DNA of 64,000 nucleotides. Origin: Wurfbainia villosa. Taxonomy: Eukaryota > Streptophyta > Magnoliopsida > Zingiberales > Zingiberaceae. The notes under the pieces are model-generated. The model did not search any database. It was not told the origin of the DNA and saw only the letters and a list, made by a program, of their open reading frames with translations. Position numbers and translations under genes: made by a program. Positions 1 to 12,464 of the stretch are shown piece by piece. The stretch's first letter is position 1, and each line of letters begins with the position of its first letter. The stretch is from assembly GCA_025175895.1 (NCBI GenBank), contig CM045989.1, positions 24,173,928 to 24,237,927 of the forward strand, written 5' to 3'.

Positions 1-650
1 GATGTTTCTTTTATAAAAAAAAAATGTGCAATAGTAATGCAGGCAAATGGAATTGCAATGTGTTGGATAGAGCCATTTGATCCTGAATCCAATTCTAAAG
101 TTTCCAATTGTCCTAGCCTCTTCCCATATTGCTGGTTACTGAGCATTTCACAGAGCAACTCATCAGGTTTATTTCTCCAATTCTTCTACTGTTCCCTATT
201 CATTGTACCTTTGTCTTGTACTTCTCTTTGTATGCTTTATCTGCGGTCTACTTTTGATCTCATTCTGATTCTTGATAAATCCTTTTGATTCATGTATGAG
301 ATGTATTAATAGTAGTAGAGAAGTAGATGATAAACAAGCATATAGTAGTACAAAATTGCATGTTGTTTTGAGAGCACCCCACTCCTACGTTATTATGTGA
401 GCATCAGTGCATTTATCCATTTTAGGAGGTTTTGTATCAGGCTTAGTCTATTTGATTTGACTGTAAATCATGATACATGTTGACTGTTGTAGGAGTCGGA
501 TCTTTTGAATACCCTAGATCCGGATGAATTTGGTGATCCTAAGTAACTTATTTTTTCTATTTTTGAATTATTGATCTAGGTACTGTTTGGGAAACGAGTT
601 AGGGAGTCAGTATTTCTGTGTTTTTGGTATTGCTCGGGACGCGCAAAAAT
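1..650 (+). other. Internal 3' end of a Tat/Ogre-type gypsy element, upstream part unassigned
   Basis: From about 550 on, the sequence has the usual lead-in to the polypurine tract of plant Tat/Ogre gypsy elements: a GTTTGGGAAACGAG-like stretch, then a TGCTCGGGACGCGCAAA stretch just before the purine tract. The first 550 bases have no recognisable domain; an open frame at 37-288 has no family features. The pol genes would lie left of the window. Whether 1-550 belongs to the same element is unknown. Confidence 0.45.
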
Positions 651-665
651 AAGTGTGGGGGAATT
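651..665 (+). promoter_or_regulatory. Polypurine tract of the gypsy element
   Basis: The run AAGTGTGGGGGAATT directly precedes an LTR starting TGATAGTC. This wording is characteristic of the plus-strand primer site of Tat/Ogre-like plant gypsy elements. It sets the element on the plus strand and marks the LTR start at 666. Confidence 0.65.
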
Positions 666-2704
666 TGATAGTCACATTTTTATCGCATGATTTCTATTTA
701 CATTTGGGGGTTTTAGACTCTTTGATTTGAGTAATTACGGTTATTCATGACGTTTTTTCATATTTGATCTAACTACAATTAATTGTTTAATCCCTATAAT
801 TTCAGTATTATTTTTCACGGGTGAATGTGATTTTGTAGGGAACAGGAAAAGAGCTAAATCGGAGCAATTACAGCCGTCAATCCAGATCGAATTTATCACG
901 ACCGTTGGATTTATTTCATGCAGCTTAGGGAGATTAATAGAAGTCATTTAACACTAGATCTAATGGGTGGCTATGATTAAATCTGGCACGATCCAGCGGT
1001 TGAGAAATTGGAGATAAAAACACAACATTTTCCCATCGCGCAACCACACAAAGACAAAGCGTCTTCTTCTCGCGAGCGCGGCGACTACCCACTATAGCAC
1101 TCGATAATTCCAATCCGTGTTCTTCCCTGATTCCATTTCATCGGGCGTCCTCTCCTTCCTTCGGTCCGGCGGAGCTCGCAGCTGCATTTGGGAGGCGACA
1201 ATCCATCGACCGTGCGGTGGAGTTCGTCTGTCTTCACCGGTGATCCTCAGATCCCTCACCGGCGAAGCTGAGCTACCCTAGTGGGACGTGGTCACGCGAA
1301 GCTAGGGGTGACTTGCTACTGTCGGGATCCCGCAGAATCTTTTCCCAGCTCTAACGGCAGCGCTTCTTCCAATCCAGGGTGGTCTTCAATAGCAGCTGGT
1401 GGCGACGATCATCAGTTCCCAGATCTGATTCCATCCACATTGACTGCTCGTGGTCACGGCAGTCCCGCATCCATCATCGGAGCTGTGAACTACCGCATCG
1501 ATCCAACTCTCGTTGGAATTCGACGAGAGATCCGTACCCTGAGACCCTTGGAGTGTTCGGTATTGTCGTAGGTCACCGGAGAGGGTGGTACCTTTCCGGT
1601 GTTTGTGGATGACTGTTGATTTACTTTATTGATTTACTGTTAATTCAGTATTGTGTTTCTTATTTTTTTACTGCAGTGTTCACTTTGGGTATTTTAGTAT
1701 TTTTACATTGTTGGCTCATTACTGTGCACTATATTTTTTCAGTATTGATTCCCTAGTGTTCAGTGTGTTTCAATGATGTTTCAGTAGTATTTTATTTATG
1801 AGTAGTAAATCGTGCACGTGGTAATTAGTTTGATAGTTTAGTGAGTCTTGTTATTTGTTTACAGTGTTTACCTAGTGGTTAGATTTATTTCCTTTAGTGT
1901 AATTATTCTTTCTCGTTTTAGTTAATCTTCAGCTAGTGTGTTGTATAGTGACAGTGTGGTCCTCGGTTGCTTTTATCATTAGTTCAGGTTTTATTTACAT
2001 TTGGCCAGTGCACTGTATAGTGACAGTGCGGTGCTTGGTTGAATTGCTTTTGTTTATTGCATTTCGTTTATTGCAGTTTTTAGTGACTATTTGACTACTG
2101 TGTCATATAGTGACAATGCGGTGCATGGTTGAATTGTTCACATTTGTTTGATCAGTGTACCGCATAGTGACAGTGCAGTGCTTGGTCGATTTCTTTTCTG
2201 TCTGTTAGTTTAATTTTTCAGTGACTGTTTGATCACTGTACCATATAGTGACAGTGCGGTGCATGGTTGAATTGTTCACATTTGTTTGATCATTGTACCG
2301 TATAGTGACAGTGCGGTGCATGATCACTTACTTTTGCGCATTAGGATAGTTGCTTGTTACTTATTATTTGGTAGTTAGATTTACTTTTTGCATGTTTAAT
2401 TCTCATGTTTGCTTTTGATTTTGCATTTTAATTGTTTTGATAATTGTAAAAACCCCAGTGTTTACTTCTGTTTAAAAATAAATGTTCAGCCATTAGGTTC
2501 GTTGTGAGACGATCCGAGTTAGTCCTATACTCATTAGTGTAGTTAGGGGGTTCAGTAAATAATTTTGGAACGGTATTGCGACACTCTAGGTTGTGTTTCT
2601 CCACCATTTGTCCGTGTGGAGACCAATAGAGGAGTGTACACTTGACACTCTTGAGTTCCGACAAGCGATTTGGACGAGCGGGATAAGCGAAGGGCGTCGC
2701 ATCA
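666..2704 (+). mobile_element. 3' LTR of a Tat/Ogre-type Ty3-gypsy retrotransposon
   Basis: The LTR start (TGATAGTC) is fixed by the purine tract beside it. The end is less sure: GGGCGTCGCATCA at 2692-2704 is my best guess because it ends in CA, and anything up to about 3010 is possible. The 5' LTR lies outside the window, so no target-site duplication can be tested. A length of about 2 kb suits this lineage, which has long LTRs. Open frames at 1281-1571 and 2428-2820 have no family features and are probably chance frames in the LTR. A GC-rich stretch at 1060-1300 may be the transcribed leader. Confidence 0.55.
1944..2330 (+). repeat. Six interspersed copies of a TATAGTGACAGTGCGGTGC motif in the LTR
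   Basis: Copies begin near 1944, 2016, 2106, 2163, 2244 and 2301. Each has the core ATAGTGACAGTGCGGTGC with a few changes, usually followed by WTGGTTGAATT. The spacers share TTGTTTGATCA-type words, so longer units of about 57-140 bases were duplicated. Repeats in the right half of long gypsy LTRs are common; function unknown. Confidence 0.75.
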
Positions 2705-5700
2705 AGGGTAATGCTCTCATCTTGTAGATCTAAGGTAGATCTAGATTTATTTAAACACATACATATTTTATTTTTATATATCTTCGCACGGATCCGTGAC
2801 CGGGCTTCCGAGATTTTCATAATACAAAAAGCGATTTCTGCGCCTTGGAAAACTCAACACAGAGTTCATAAGCAAACTCAATCTAGGGTGGATAGTAATA
2901 GGAAGTTGAGCAAGCCCGAATTCGTGATTATCGTGTGTGTATATATATACACCTATCCTACATGTTCAAACTGGGTTCTTCATGTGCTTTTGACTTCCGC
3001 CTATTATATTAAATAATAAGGACTTCCCTTTTCATATCAATCAAAGGCTGCTCAAATAAAGTGAAGAAGACGTGCGAGATTAACAATGGGCAAAGCTCCA
3101 TTAAGTGATACAGTAGGGAGGCATGATCCCACTCACAGGTGAAGGAGTTGGGAAAGGGTGTCATGTCTGGGCTCTTCGGGTCTACAATGGCCTTCTTCCT
3201 TGCATTTAGTCAGAGGGTTAGAAATGCCTTCTTTGATTTATAGTTCATCGAAAATCCAAAGAAACTAGCTTCGATTTCAGATGAAAATAAGGGGAGAGGG
3301 GCTGTAGACCTCAGCCCACTCTTGCTCTATCGCATCATTCATTCCCTGCCTGCCCTTTTGATGCTCTTAGCTTTCCTCCATAGTAAGTCGAAAGTTAGAG
3401 AGAGTTTATGCTTCGGAACTAGTTCAACGAAGGCTCAATGAAGAGAAGATCTCAATATCTTAAAGAGAAGAGAAAGAAAGAGCTAATAGTCGTCAAATTC
3501 ATATATCAACACTGTAGGTTTCTTCAACTCAGTGGTCAGAAAGAAATACTAAGAGAACCTGATCCAACAGTCGAGGCCCTACACGTCACTCGGGTTTAAT
3601 AAAGTCCCTCCTTCATGATAGTTCAAGGCTTTATCTTTCTCAGGAAGACTCAACCAACTGCTCAACGATCTCATAAGTCCTGATTCCACCTCCGAAGTTC
3701 AGTGTGCAGGGCTTCTAAGATTCGTGTTGTGTGATGATGATAGACTTTTGCCCTAATGAATAATCTAGCTCCTTCGGGTGTGGAATTCGGAAATTATGCT
3801 TGAGTTTAGCTTTTCCACTTGTCTTTCCTTGCACTCCATTTCACCAACAAGAGTTTCTAACTCTTTCTGAATGAACTAGGACACTGATTCAACTGATTCT
3901 TATACGAGGACTCTCGGGTGGCTCCTCTTTTCTGGAAGGGCATACAACATACATAAAGAAGCTATTAGCTATATGCTATCGGGCTTAATGATATCTTCTT
4001 CATACTACTTTTATTAATTAATAGTTGGGTCGGCGCTCTCACGATAGGGGCTGAACAACTACTATATAGGCATAGAGAGATTGGGGGACAGTACCCAAGA
4101 CTAAACTAAAGCCGAGGCCGTACGGGTCACTCCATTTGTTAAAAGATTGTAGGACTCACATCTAAGAACACACTAAGGAGGCCGTAAAGCCCTATGAAGC
4201 AAGCTATAGTATATTGCACTAACTCTACACCCCATAAGCATACTAAGGTCCGCGTACTGCTTTTTCAGACTGACAGTGCAGTTCTGGAGAATCTAAGAAC
4301 ACTAGAAACTAAGGTCCGCATACTAAGGCCGTACGGGTCACTCCATTTGTTAAAAGATTGTAGGACTCACATCTAAGAACACACTAAGGAGGCCGTAAAG
4401 CCCTATGAAGCAAGCTATAGTATATTGCACTAACTCTACACCCCATAAGCATACTAAGGTCCACAGACGTCGCTTTCAGATCGACATGAGCTCGAGAATC
4501 TGAGTCACCTGCGCTCCGCTCCTTTCATTACAAAATAGCTATGAGACACTATAGCCATGGATTCTCAACCAAGATTTGAGTTTAGCTCTTTGCCAACTAG
4601 CTCCAAAGCTCAGTATTCAGTTCGTCTAAGTTTGAGTTCCTTATTCTTTTTTTGTCTGACTTCTCTTAGTTCAACTCTTCAAGTCTTCCCGCTTAGAGGT
4701 GCGGTCGCGAGCTGTGTGATGGTTTATAAATGGAGTGCAGCGAGTAAGTATTGATTGATATTGTGCGCTTAAAAGACAGGAGCCTCCGCGGCTTGATAGA
4801 CGAATCAAGGCTAATTATGTGATATCCTCTAAACTCTATCTTATAATAGAGGAGGAGACCGAAAAGAGATTGAACTCTGCCGCTTATAGTCAAGCAGATA
4901 GACCATTGCTAAAAGATCGGATACTTCACTGTAGGAGAGGTGACCCACGTGGATTCTTTCCTACCTATAGCCGGAGCTTCTCGACCATCAGGCATCCTTT
5001 CGATTTGAAGAATTTAAGAAAGGAAGGCCGCGGATGGGACTCCGGGGTGGGATAGATTGATGTAGAATTATGGAATGGGCCTCATCACTCGTGCTGCACC
5101 TCCCTTAGCTAGATTAGGAGAGTGAACTTCACGTCTGAGACTTGGGTCTTACTGCTTCCGACAGAAAGATAAGGATTAGCATTCCAAAATAGATTATTCG
5201 ACGTTTCACATGCACCTAACCTGAATGAAACACATAATCCTACGGGTATGATAGAACAGAGGTGGTCTTAGCGGGCATGCCAATATGGAGTTCTTTTCAG
5301 TTCCGAATCTCTTTATATCGTCTATTTATAGTAGATTATAGTAGGCTTTTCAGTCACCTTTAGCCGACAGCTACATCTTATGAACTAAGTTGCACCCTGC
5401 GTACTCCAATCCAAGAGAAAAAGACCACTGGCATCTCGTTCACTATCCTCTTGATGGAAGCGAAGCCGTGAGAGCCTCGAGACCAAGACTCTTTAGGTAG
5501 TAGAGTGAATTCTGTCTTCGTCTCAACTCAGGTCTCCCATCCGCAAGGAAAAGGTAGTCTTATATTACTTTCTTTCATCATTCAAAGTCTCCTAAGCTTG
5601 CTCCGGGCATGGAGTTAGGAAGGTTGAATTAGAACTTGATGTGGTAGCTGGTCTGCTTATTGGCACACGGGGTCAGGTAAAGGGAGGAGTTCTAACTATA

Positions 5701-8076
5701 GATATGAGATATCACCACTTCAGCAACCAGAGAAAGATAAGTATCAGATATCGCCACTAAGTCCTGCTAGCCATATATCGCCACTTCAGCAATCAGAGAA
5801 AGATAGATATCACCCCTGCCATGAGGAACGAATCTCTTTCGACCACCTCTCCCCTAAGAAGGAAGAGTGCTAGTTTACCAACGATATGGAGAGCTAAGCT
5901 AGTTCCCGACCGACTGCCTCCTATCTTCGGAATGCAAATGAATTAGGATCGGAATGAGTCCCTCGTATGGGCCTTAGACAAGATTACCCTCCTCACCTTG
6001 CTCAGCTAGGGATGACTGCTGTTCACATGGGACAGAATGATTAGGCAGAGATAAGAGGAGAAGGAGGCAGAAGGAGAATGATTTTAGAGCTAGGCCCATG
6101 GGAGACATGAGCTCGCACAAATCCGGTCTTGATCAGTACCTCAATTCTAGAAGACAGATAAGTGATCCATATATAACAATGACACACTCAGTGAACAAAA
6201 AGATAGAGAGATAAGTCAACGTGATCACGTAAGTGCATCCTTTTGGCTCTCTCTCATATGAGGAGTCCCATTCAAGTGCTAGGTCGTAAGGGAAGAGAAA
6301 TGGTCAATTCTTTACTAAGAAATGATAAGTCTTTGTAGTCTCAGATTTGAGGAGTCATCCAATCATGAAAGAGAAATGGCGGGAGAAGTGTGACGGTAGA
6401 GGAAGGACTTATCTGCATATCCGAGGCAGAGAAGGAAGGGGCGAGAGTAGCCCATGGAGCGGTACTTGAATTGAGATAAATGTCAGCAGTCACGCAACTT
6501 GGCCGAGATCTATCTTTCATGCAACTTGGCTGAGATCCATTTTGAACGCGCCCTTTCACCCACGCCTCTCGCATACAATTGTGATGCCTCTTCATTCTGG
6601 ATTAGCTCCCTTCGCTCTAGATTAGTTCCCGATGAGCAACTCATCCTCCTGCCAACCCTCTCTCCTGATCGACTAGCATGGACGACCTTCCTATTCGCTT
6701 CACCCCGGCCTAGCCTTTCTTTTCTATTGTCTCGCCTGTTCGCTCCTTCTTTGGAATGGAGAACACTTTCTCTTATATATGTGATGATTGATGATGGAAT
6801 AATAGTCGCGGACCGAGATAGCTTTGTTCGGACTTATAAAGAGCGTCTTTCTTTGCTTTGAGTGATAGTTCGGACTTATTAAGAGCTCTTTTTTCCTATT
6901 CTTTCATTGCTTTCATTCTTTGCTTTGAGTGCTAAAATGGGACTTATCGACAGGTGAAATAATGAGGACTTGATGCAGGACTCCGAGAACGAGGGACTCG
7001 AAGCAAAAGAAGAGCTCCACATTTGAACCAAGAACTCCGCTTCTCGGATCTTCTTCATTTGATAGCTCGGTCGCATCCACCATTTGTCGGATCAAGATGC
7101 CAGTCTTTATTGGAATTGGATCCGCATCTATTATCTATCATGAGCTGTCCTACTTTCTCAACAAAGCAATATTTCTTGCCTCAACACTCGCTTTCCTCAT
7201 TTGAACGATAAGAAGTGGAACGAAGAACGCAATGATAGGAAGAGGAATCTGTGCACTCACTTGTCAGAATGTAGGAAGTTCGTATGGGACTCGCAAATGG
7301 AAGGAAGGAAGTGTTGCACTCTTTCGGAGCCTCTCTTCCTTAGGCACTTAACTCAGACCCAAGCAAAGGTAGGCTCGCTTCTTTCCGTAGGAGTACCCAT
7401 GACGTCTGGAACCTGCAGCTATCACCTTCGTTTTATTGTGCGAAATGGCAAGGTTAGAAATGGTCCACGAACAAGGATCTTGTGCGGGGTTAGAAATAGT
7501 GCACAAACAAGGATTTGATTTCTTCCTATAGCTATGTGTCTCTTCTTCGATCATCGACCTTACCCTCCTTCGATCGAATCTGGCGTCACACGTTCTTCGC
7601 TCCTCTCGTTCTATGTGGTGATTCTTGATTCGTTCATCAGGGCTTCTTATCTTCTTTTCTTGTTCCTCTATGATCAAATGTAGTTTAGATCCTTCCGACC
7701 TCTTTTGCAGGGGTAGATTGGGACCAGAGGAGTACCACCATCCTTGATTTTATCAAAGCACACTCGTCCATGCAAGCGCACTTGTGCCCCTTTGCCTAAT
7801 CTTCCTCACTCTTGTTCGCTCCTTCTGTCTTCTTTGTCCTAGCATATCTACTCAATCTGTGTGTTATCGCTCCAAGGTTCCCGTGACGCTTCGCTAGCCT
7901 AGAATCTCTTTACAGGAGTCTAAGAAGGGGAGGAGTAGCAGTCGAGAAGGATAATTGGGAACGGAGCTATGCCACGACCATGGGTACCTGAAAGTCCTAC
8001 TTCTTGCCATATCCCAACCTTTCTGCTCTTTCTGCATCTTAGATAGATCTGCTCTATCTTACATAATATAGATCTG
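2705..8076. other. Non-coding backbone, no recognisable gene
   Basis: About 5.4 kb with stops in all frames and only short open frames without family features. It has balanced composition, purine and pyrimidine tracts and short direct repeats (for example around 5690-5815). The texture resembles plant mitochondrial intergenic DNA, but I recognise no organellar gene, so the origin is unassigned. A perfect 137-base repeat at 4115-4462 is listed separately. Confidence 0.4.
4115..4462 (+). repeat. Perfect 137-bp direct repeat pair
   Basis: Bases 4115-4251 and 4326-4462 read identically, from AGGCCGTACGGG to ATACTAAGGTCC, at an offset of 211. The 74 bases between carry partial copies of the same words (CTAAGGTCCGC, ATCTAAGAACAC). 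A perfect copy inside otherwise degraded DNA implies a recent tandem duplication or gene conversion, or an assembly duplication. Confidence 0.9.
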
Positions 8077-8081
8077 CATCT

Positions 8082-8278
8082 TGTTAGTGTATATAAGATT
8101 CACATATCTTCACAATGACATGATATTGTCCACTTTGGGCCAAAGCCCTCATGGTTTTGTTTTTGGGCTTACCCGAAAGGTCTCATGCCAATGGAAATAT
8201 CTTTTCATCTTATAAGCACATGATCTTTTCCATGCCTTACCAATATGGGATTTTGATTGTATTCTCAATACTCCAACA
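8082..8278 (-). repeat. 3' LTR of the chimeric TRIM (short class, 197 bp)
   Basis: It starts TGTTAGTGTATATAAG and ends CTCCAACA on the plus strand. It is clearly related to 11956-12153 and 12465-12662. The adjoining purine tract read on the minus strand is TTTGAGAGAGAAT, which identifies it as the 3' LTR of a minus-strand element. Confidence 0.85.
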
Positions 8279-8574
8279 ATTCTCTCTCAAATGAAGGACC
8301 ACATTAGCCCCCCTCAAGCCTATCTGTCCTCGAAGGAAATCCTCTGCTTGATGTTCAATCCTCAACCCACTAGGACTTCCCACCAACTGACTGGTCCTCC
8401 TGACCCAACTGGACTTTCTGCCAGTCATCTAACCCTTCTGGCCCAACTGGACTTCCTGCCAGTTGTTCGATCCTCCCAACCCAACTAGACCTCCTGCCTG
8501 GTGTTTGGTTCTCTTGATTCGAACATGGGAGCTCAACTTCCTTTGTTCGAGGTTCATGGCTTGACATAGACCAT

Positions 8575-8588
8575 GACTCTGATACCAA
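8575..8588 (-). promoter_or_regulatory. Primer binding site, initiator-tRNA-Met type
   Basis: Read on the minus strand this is TTGGTATCAGAGTC, matching the 3' end of plant initiator methionine tRNA, used by most plant copia elements and TRIMs. It lies next to the 514-bp LTR at 8590, making that the 5' LTR. Confidence 0.8.
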
Positions 8589-8589
8589 T

Positions 8590-9103
8590 TGATATAACAT
8601 TGCGTGTTCTCCTAACCGCATGAATTCTAGAAACAAAATAAGAACTCGAAGAGAAAACATAATGTATGCGAGCATGAATCTATTGTTTCATCAAATAACA
8701 AGAATAAAATAAACTAAATAACAAGGAACCTGATTGAAGAGTCATCGTCCTTGTCGTAGCGTCGTCGGCTTGATCCCTATGGAAGAAGATGCAGTAGAAA
8801 GAAGAAGGAGGATCTTCCAAGGGCTTTAGGGTTGACGGCGCCGTAAAGTCTCTTATTAATGAGGAACAAGAAACTAGGTCAAGATAAATCTCCTAAACTC
8901 TTGGGGACCTCCCCTTTATATAGAAATCAAATCTGTTATCAGCCCATAAATAATAACAGATTGGTCTAAAGGGTTCTAAATATTGAACTCACATCCAATA
9001 ATCCGAAACTCAATAAACATAAGTCATATCACTTTAAGGGCTCAGATTGTATTTACATATGCAACTTATATATAAGCCCACCTAATAGGGATAATATCCA
9101 ACA
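8590..9103 (-). repeat. 5' LTR of the chimeric TRIM (unrelated 514-bp class)
   Basis: On the minus strand it begins TGTTGGATATTATCCC and ends GTTATATCA beside the primer site. It contains a TATATAAAGGGG box (complement at 8911-8922), so it can act as an LTR promoter. Apart from the terminal TGTTGGA it shares no evident similarity with the 197-bp LTR at the other end. It looks like the LTR of a different copia family. Confidence 0.75.
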
Positions 9104-9108
9104 CATCT

Positions 9109-11950
9109 TACATAGATATGCATCTTACATAACATAGATCTGCTCTTACATAGAAGATTGAGAATGGCTCCCGCAGTCAGTAGATGATTAAGAATGACTC
9201 CCGCAGTATAGATTATTCTACAGTGAGAGATGAATCCACTATAACCAGGAGAGGCGCCCACTTCCCTAAATGCCTTCTGCTATCCATTCCATTATACCAA
9301 TGCCTCATTCAGTAGTAAAGTAGAGAGTACTCAAATCAAAGAAAGGTGCAGAAAGATAGACTGTGCATGAACTATGAGGAAAAGGAAAGAAGGGTCAATT
9401 CACTATTTTTAGATTAACTATAAAAAGAAAGAGAGCCCGGCAGGAGTAAACAGAAAGAAAGCCCGGAGTGCGTGAAATGTAATGAGGCTTTAATTCACTA
9501 GAGCACAAGGCTCTTGAAGCTCTGCACTCGAGCCCAAGGTTCGAACCCGGATCTTGTGTGTGCATCAGACTCGGTAGGGATAGATTAGATGTTGCTGCTT
9601 CGATTCCCGAAAGCTCTTTCATAAGGATCGACCCATGCCCCCAATGGCCAAGGCCTCGCTCTTTGAGGATCCCCACTTATGTTCTTGAGTTGACTGCATT
9701 TGATTGGATCTTTACACTTCTAGCCTTTGGAGGAATTTTATTATTCAACCGCACTCACTAGGGTTCGTCCTTGTATAAGTAGAAGCACGAGAAGGAATTA
9801 GCACAGTATGCGAGTAGGAAATACTTAGACAAAGAAAGGTGTAGAAGAAATTAGCTCTGTATGCATGAGAAAGATCAAGTTAAAGAATCAAATCATACCA
9901 AGAAGGAGGAGTAGGGGGAGTGACATCTACCGGGACCCAGCTATTCGCATCCCGTTCCGTGCAGATCCCAAGCACTTGCCTGGGTGCTCTTTTAATATAT
10001 CTCTTTATTTTCTCTTTTCTAAATAAGGTGCAGGGGTATCTTTCATACTTTACTTTTGAAAGTGATCCTTGGGTTGGGTCCTCTCTAGCAAATCTAATGC
10101 GACTGGGCTCACACTTGAATCTGCCAGTTGGTTGGGTGGACTGCTGCTGCTGGGCTGAGAGTTCTCTTTTCTGAGATTTAGACTGCAAGCGGAAACTTGA
10201 CTAACTGGGAATAGTCATCTACATGTCCGAGTAGACTATTTTTCAATTTCAGACAAAGGGGCGGACGAGACTCATCTTTCTTGCACTCTTCCATCACGAT
10301 TTTATGGTGGGATTGAGAGTGAGGTCGATTGGCAAGTAGAAGAAAGAGGAAGACAGAGAGCTCCCCCATTCGCAGTTGGTGCATGCGGGGCTATTGGATA
10401 TGGGGTGGGGATGATTCCCAGAGAGGGCCGATTCTGCAGCCAATAGCTATGGTAGGAAGTTGAGCCTTTTCTCACTTATGTAAGCCAGCAGCATCTCCAT
10501 ACGGGTCCTATGAGGCATGAATGCTTCCCTAGCTAGCATCCTCCCTTACTTTAGAAGAGAGAGCATGGGTCAACTAAGCTCACATTGGATTGGGAGCAAA
10601 GGATAAGGCAAATGCAATCCAACCTCAAGATCTATTGAATGACCATTCCTCTTACTTTTGAGGAAAGGGCCTAGCCGATGCTTACTCAAGACTCATACTA
10701 CTTCCTGGCCAAGGCATTAACTACCTAATCATCTTTAGCCTATAGCCTACCAGAGGGAGTTCTTCTAGAATTAATGGCTCACCCATATGGAGTCTCTTCT
10801 GTATAAGCTTCACTCACCTACCTTCTGTATAAGCTCCATTCACCTACCTTGCTATTTTCAGTTCCGTATAAGCTCACCTACCAAGCTATTCTCATTAGAG
10901 GGCCCTCTCTCTAGCAGTAAAATCCTAATCTGCTTGGTGGACAATTCCCTATCAAAAGCAGTAGAGGAGAGGCATCCAATGCTCTAAAAGAGGTCACTAT
11001 GAACCAGTGCGATCAGAGGTAGATAAGAGACCAACACACGCAAGTCCAAGATCAAAGTATCTGAAGAAAGAGAGGAGCGAAGTAGCAACTATCACCTCTA
11101 GGCTTAGTGAGGAAGAAGAATCAAATAAATGATAGGTACTTAGGCTCCTTTATCTTATGTGCAGGGTCCCATCCAAAAAAGGAACCAAGAACTCGATAAG
11201 TGTGGCAGGCACAAACCCATTATTATAGCAAAAGAAAGCAGAGTAATTCGTACCAGGACTCCTATGCCATAGAAAGTTCACTCTTCAACCCCTTTGGGAT
11301 AGCACTCCTATTCAATGGTACATCTTAGAAATGTGCTTTTGTTGAAGGCCATGGGGTGTACTCTATTAAGAAGCCCCCCACGCGCATACATAAGTAGAAG
11401 TTGTAGATCTCAGAGCTTGACAAAGTAGGTGCCGACCTAGAGACGAGAAGGCGACGTTAGCCTTAGAAGTGCCTGTTTTGATTGTTATTCTAGTTCTCTA
11501 CATAGTGTAGGATACTTTTATTAGTACTACCGACCCGATTCTTCTGAAAAATAAGAGAAAGAAGAATGAGCACTATGCACCCCGACCTCTTGGCGTACGG
11601 TTTGACTCGTCCCGGCTTTGATTGATTTCAACCTTCCTTTTTTACCTTATTATACGTATAAGGTCTAGTGAGAGTAGGCGCTTGTACGGAAGATCAGGCC
11701 TAGTGCTAGGGTTCTTTCCCGTCTTTCTTCTGAGCTATGAATCTTGCATCTTTGTTAGTCGCTTGCTTTAGGGGTCCATTTCTGCTCTTTTTTCTTTTCT
11801 TTCCATTCACGCGCCATTTTCATTCGCTCCTGCTGCTCTTTCTTCGTCGCTCAAGTGAAAGGCACTCATAAGGGATTCTTTTCACTCTACGTCCCAAACA
11901 TCAACTTTAAGTAATGGGGCACCTACATTAGTATGAGATTATTATAATCA
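9109..11950. other. Non-coding backbone, no recognisable gene
   Basis: About 2.8 kb without a credible reading frame. It includes flanking repeats of TAGATCTGC/CATCTTACATA words at 9109-9150, continuing those left of the TRIM. At 10789-10890 there are three imperfect copies of GTATAAGCTCCA...CACCTACC. A tRNA-like T-arm word occurs near 9535 but no cloverleaf can be drawn. Confidence 0.4.
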
Positions 11951-11955
11951 TTCAC

Positions 11956-12153
11956 TGTTAGTGCTTATAAGATTCATATATCTCCACAATGACATGATAT
12001 TGTCCACTTTGAGCCTAAGCCCTCATGGTTTTATTTTTAGGCTTTACCTAAAAGGTCTCATACCAATGAAGATATCTTTTCATCTTATAAGCACATGATC
12101 TTTTCCATGTCTTACGAATGTGGGACTTTGATTGTATTCCCAATACTCTAACA
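11956..12153 (-). repeat. TRIM 3' LTR (198 bp)
   Basis: Starts TGTTAGTGCTTATAAG and ends ATACTCTAACA. It pairs with 12465-12662 at identical length. Confidence 0.9.
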
Positions 12154-12464
12154 ATCCCCCCTCAAACGAAGGCCCACATTAACCCCCCTCAAGCCTATCC
12201 GTCCTCGAAGGACATCCTCTGCTTGATGTCCGATCTTCAACCCACCAGGACTTCCTGCCAACTGTCGGATCCTCCTGACCTAGCTGGACTTTCTGCCAGT
12301 TGTTAAGCCCTTCTGGCCCAATTGGACTTTTTGCTAGTTGTTTAGTCCTCTCGACCTAACTGGACTTCCTGCCTGGTGTTTGGTTCTCATGATCCGGACA
12401 TAGGAGCTCAACTTTCTTCGTTCGAGGTTCATAGCTTGACATGAACCATGACTTTAATACCAAT

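Larger units (their letters stand above)
8082..9103 (-). mobile_element. TRIM-like LTR element with two unrelated LTRs (chimeric)
   Basis: The element is bounded by the 5-bp duplication catct (8077-8081 and 9104-9108). It has TG...CA ends, a 311-base internal region without coding capacity, a minus-strand primer binding site next to the right LTR and a purine tract next to the left LTR. The left LTR (198-bp class) and internal region match the normal TRIM at 11956-12662, whose internal region is also 311 bases. The right LTR (8590-9103, 514 bases) is a different sequence. So one LTR appears to have been exchanged before or during integration, because the outer duplication is intact. It must be mobilised by proteins of another element. 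Confidence 0.8.

Noticed and set aside
498..546. Possible last exon after a TTGTAG splice acceptor, ending in TAA
   Set aside because: Only 16 codons, no family match, and it lies just upstream of gypsy element sequence; chance is the simpler explanation.
1281..1612. 96- and 77-residue overlapping frames as a host gene
   Set aside because: They lie in the GC-rich part of the gypsy LTR and have no recognisable domain.
9470..9560. tRNA-like sequence with AAGGTTCGAACCC
   Set aside because: A T-arm word is present but no acceptor stem or full cloverleaf can be formed.
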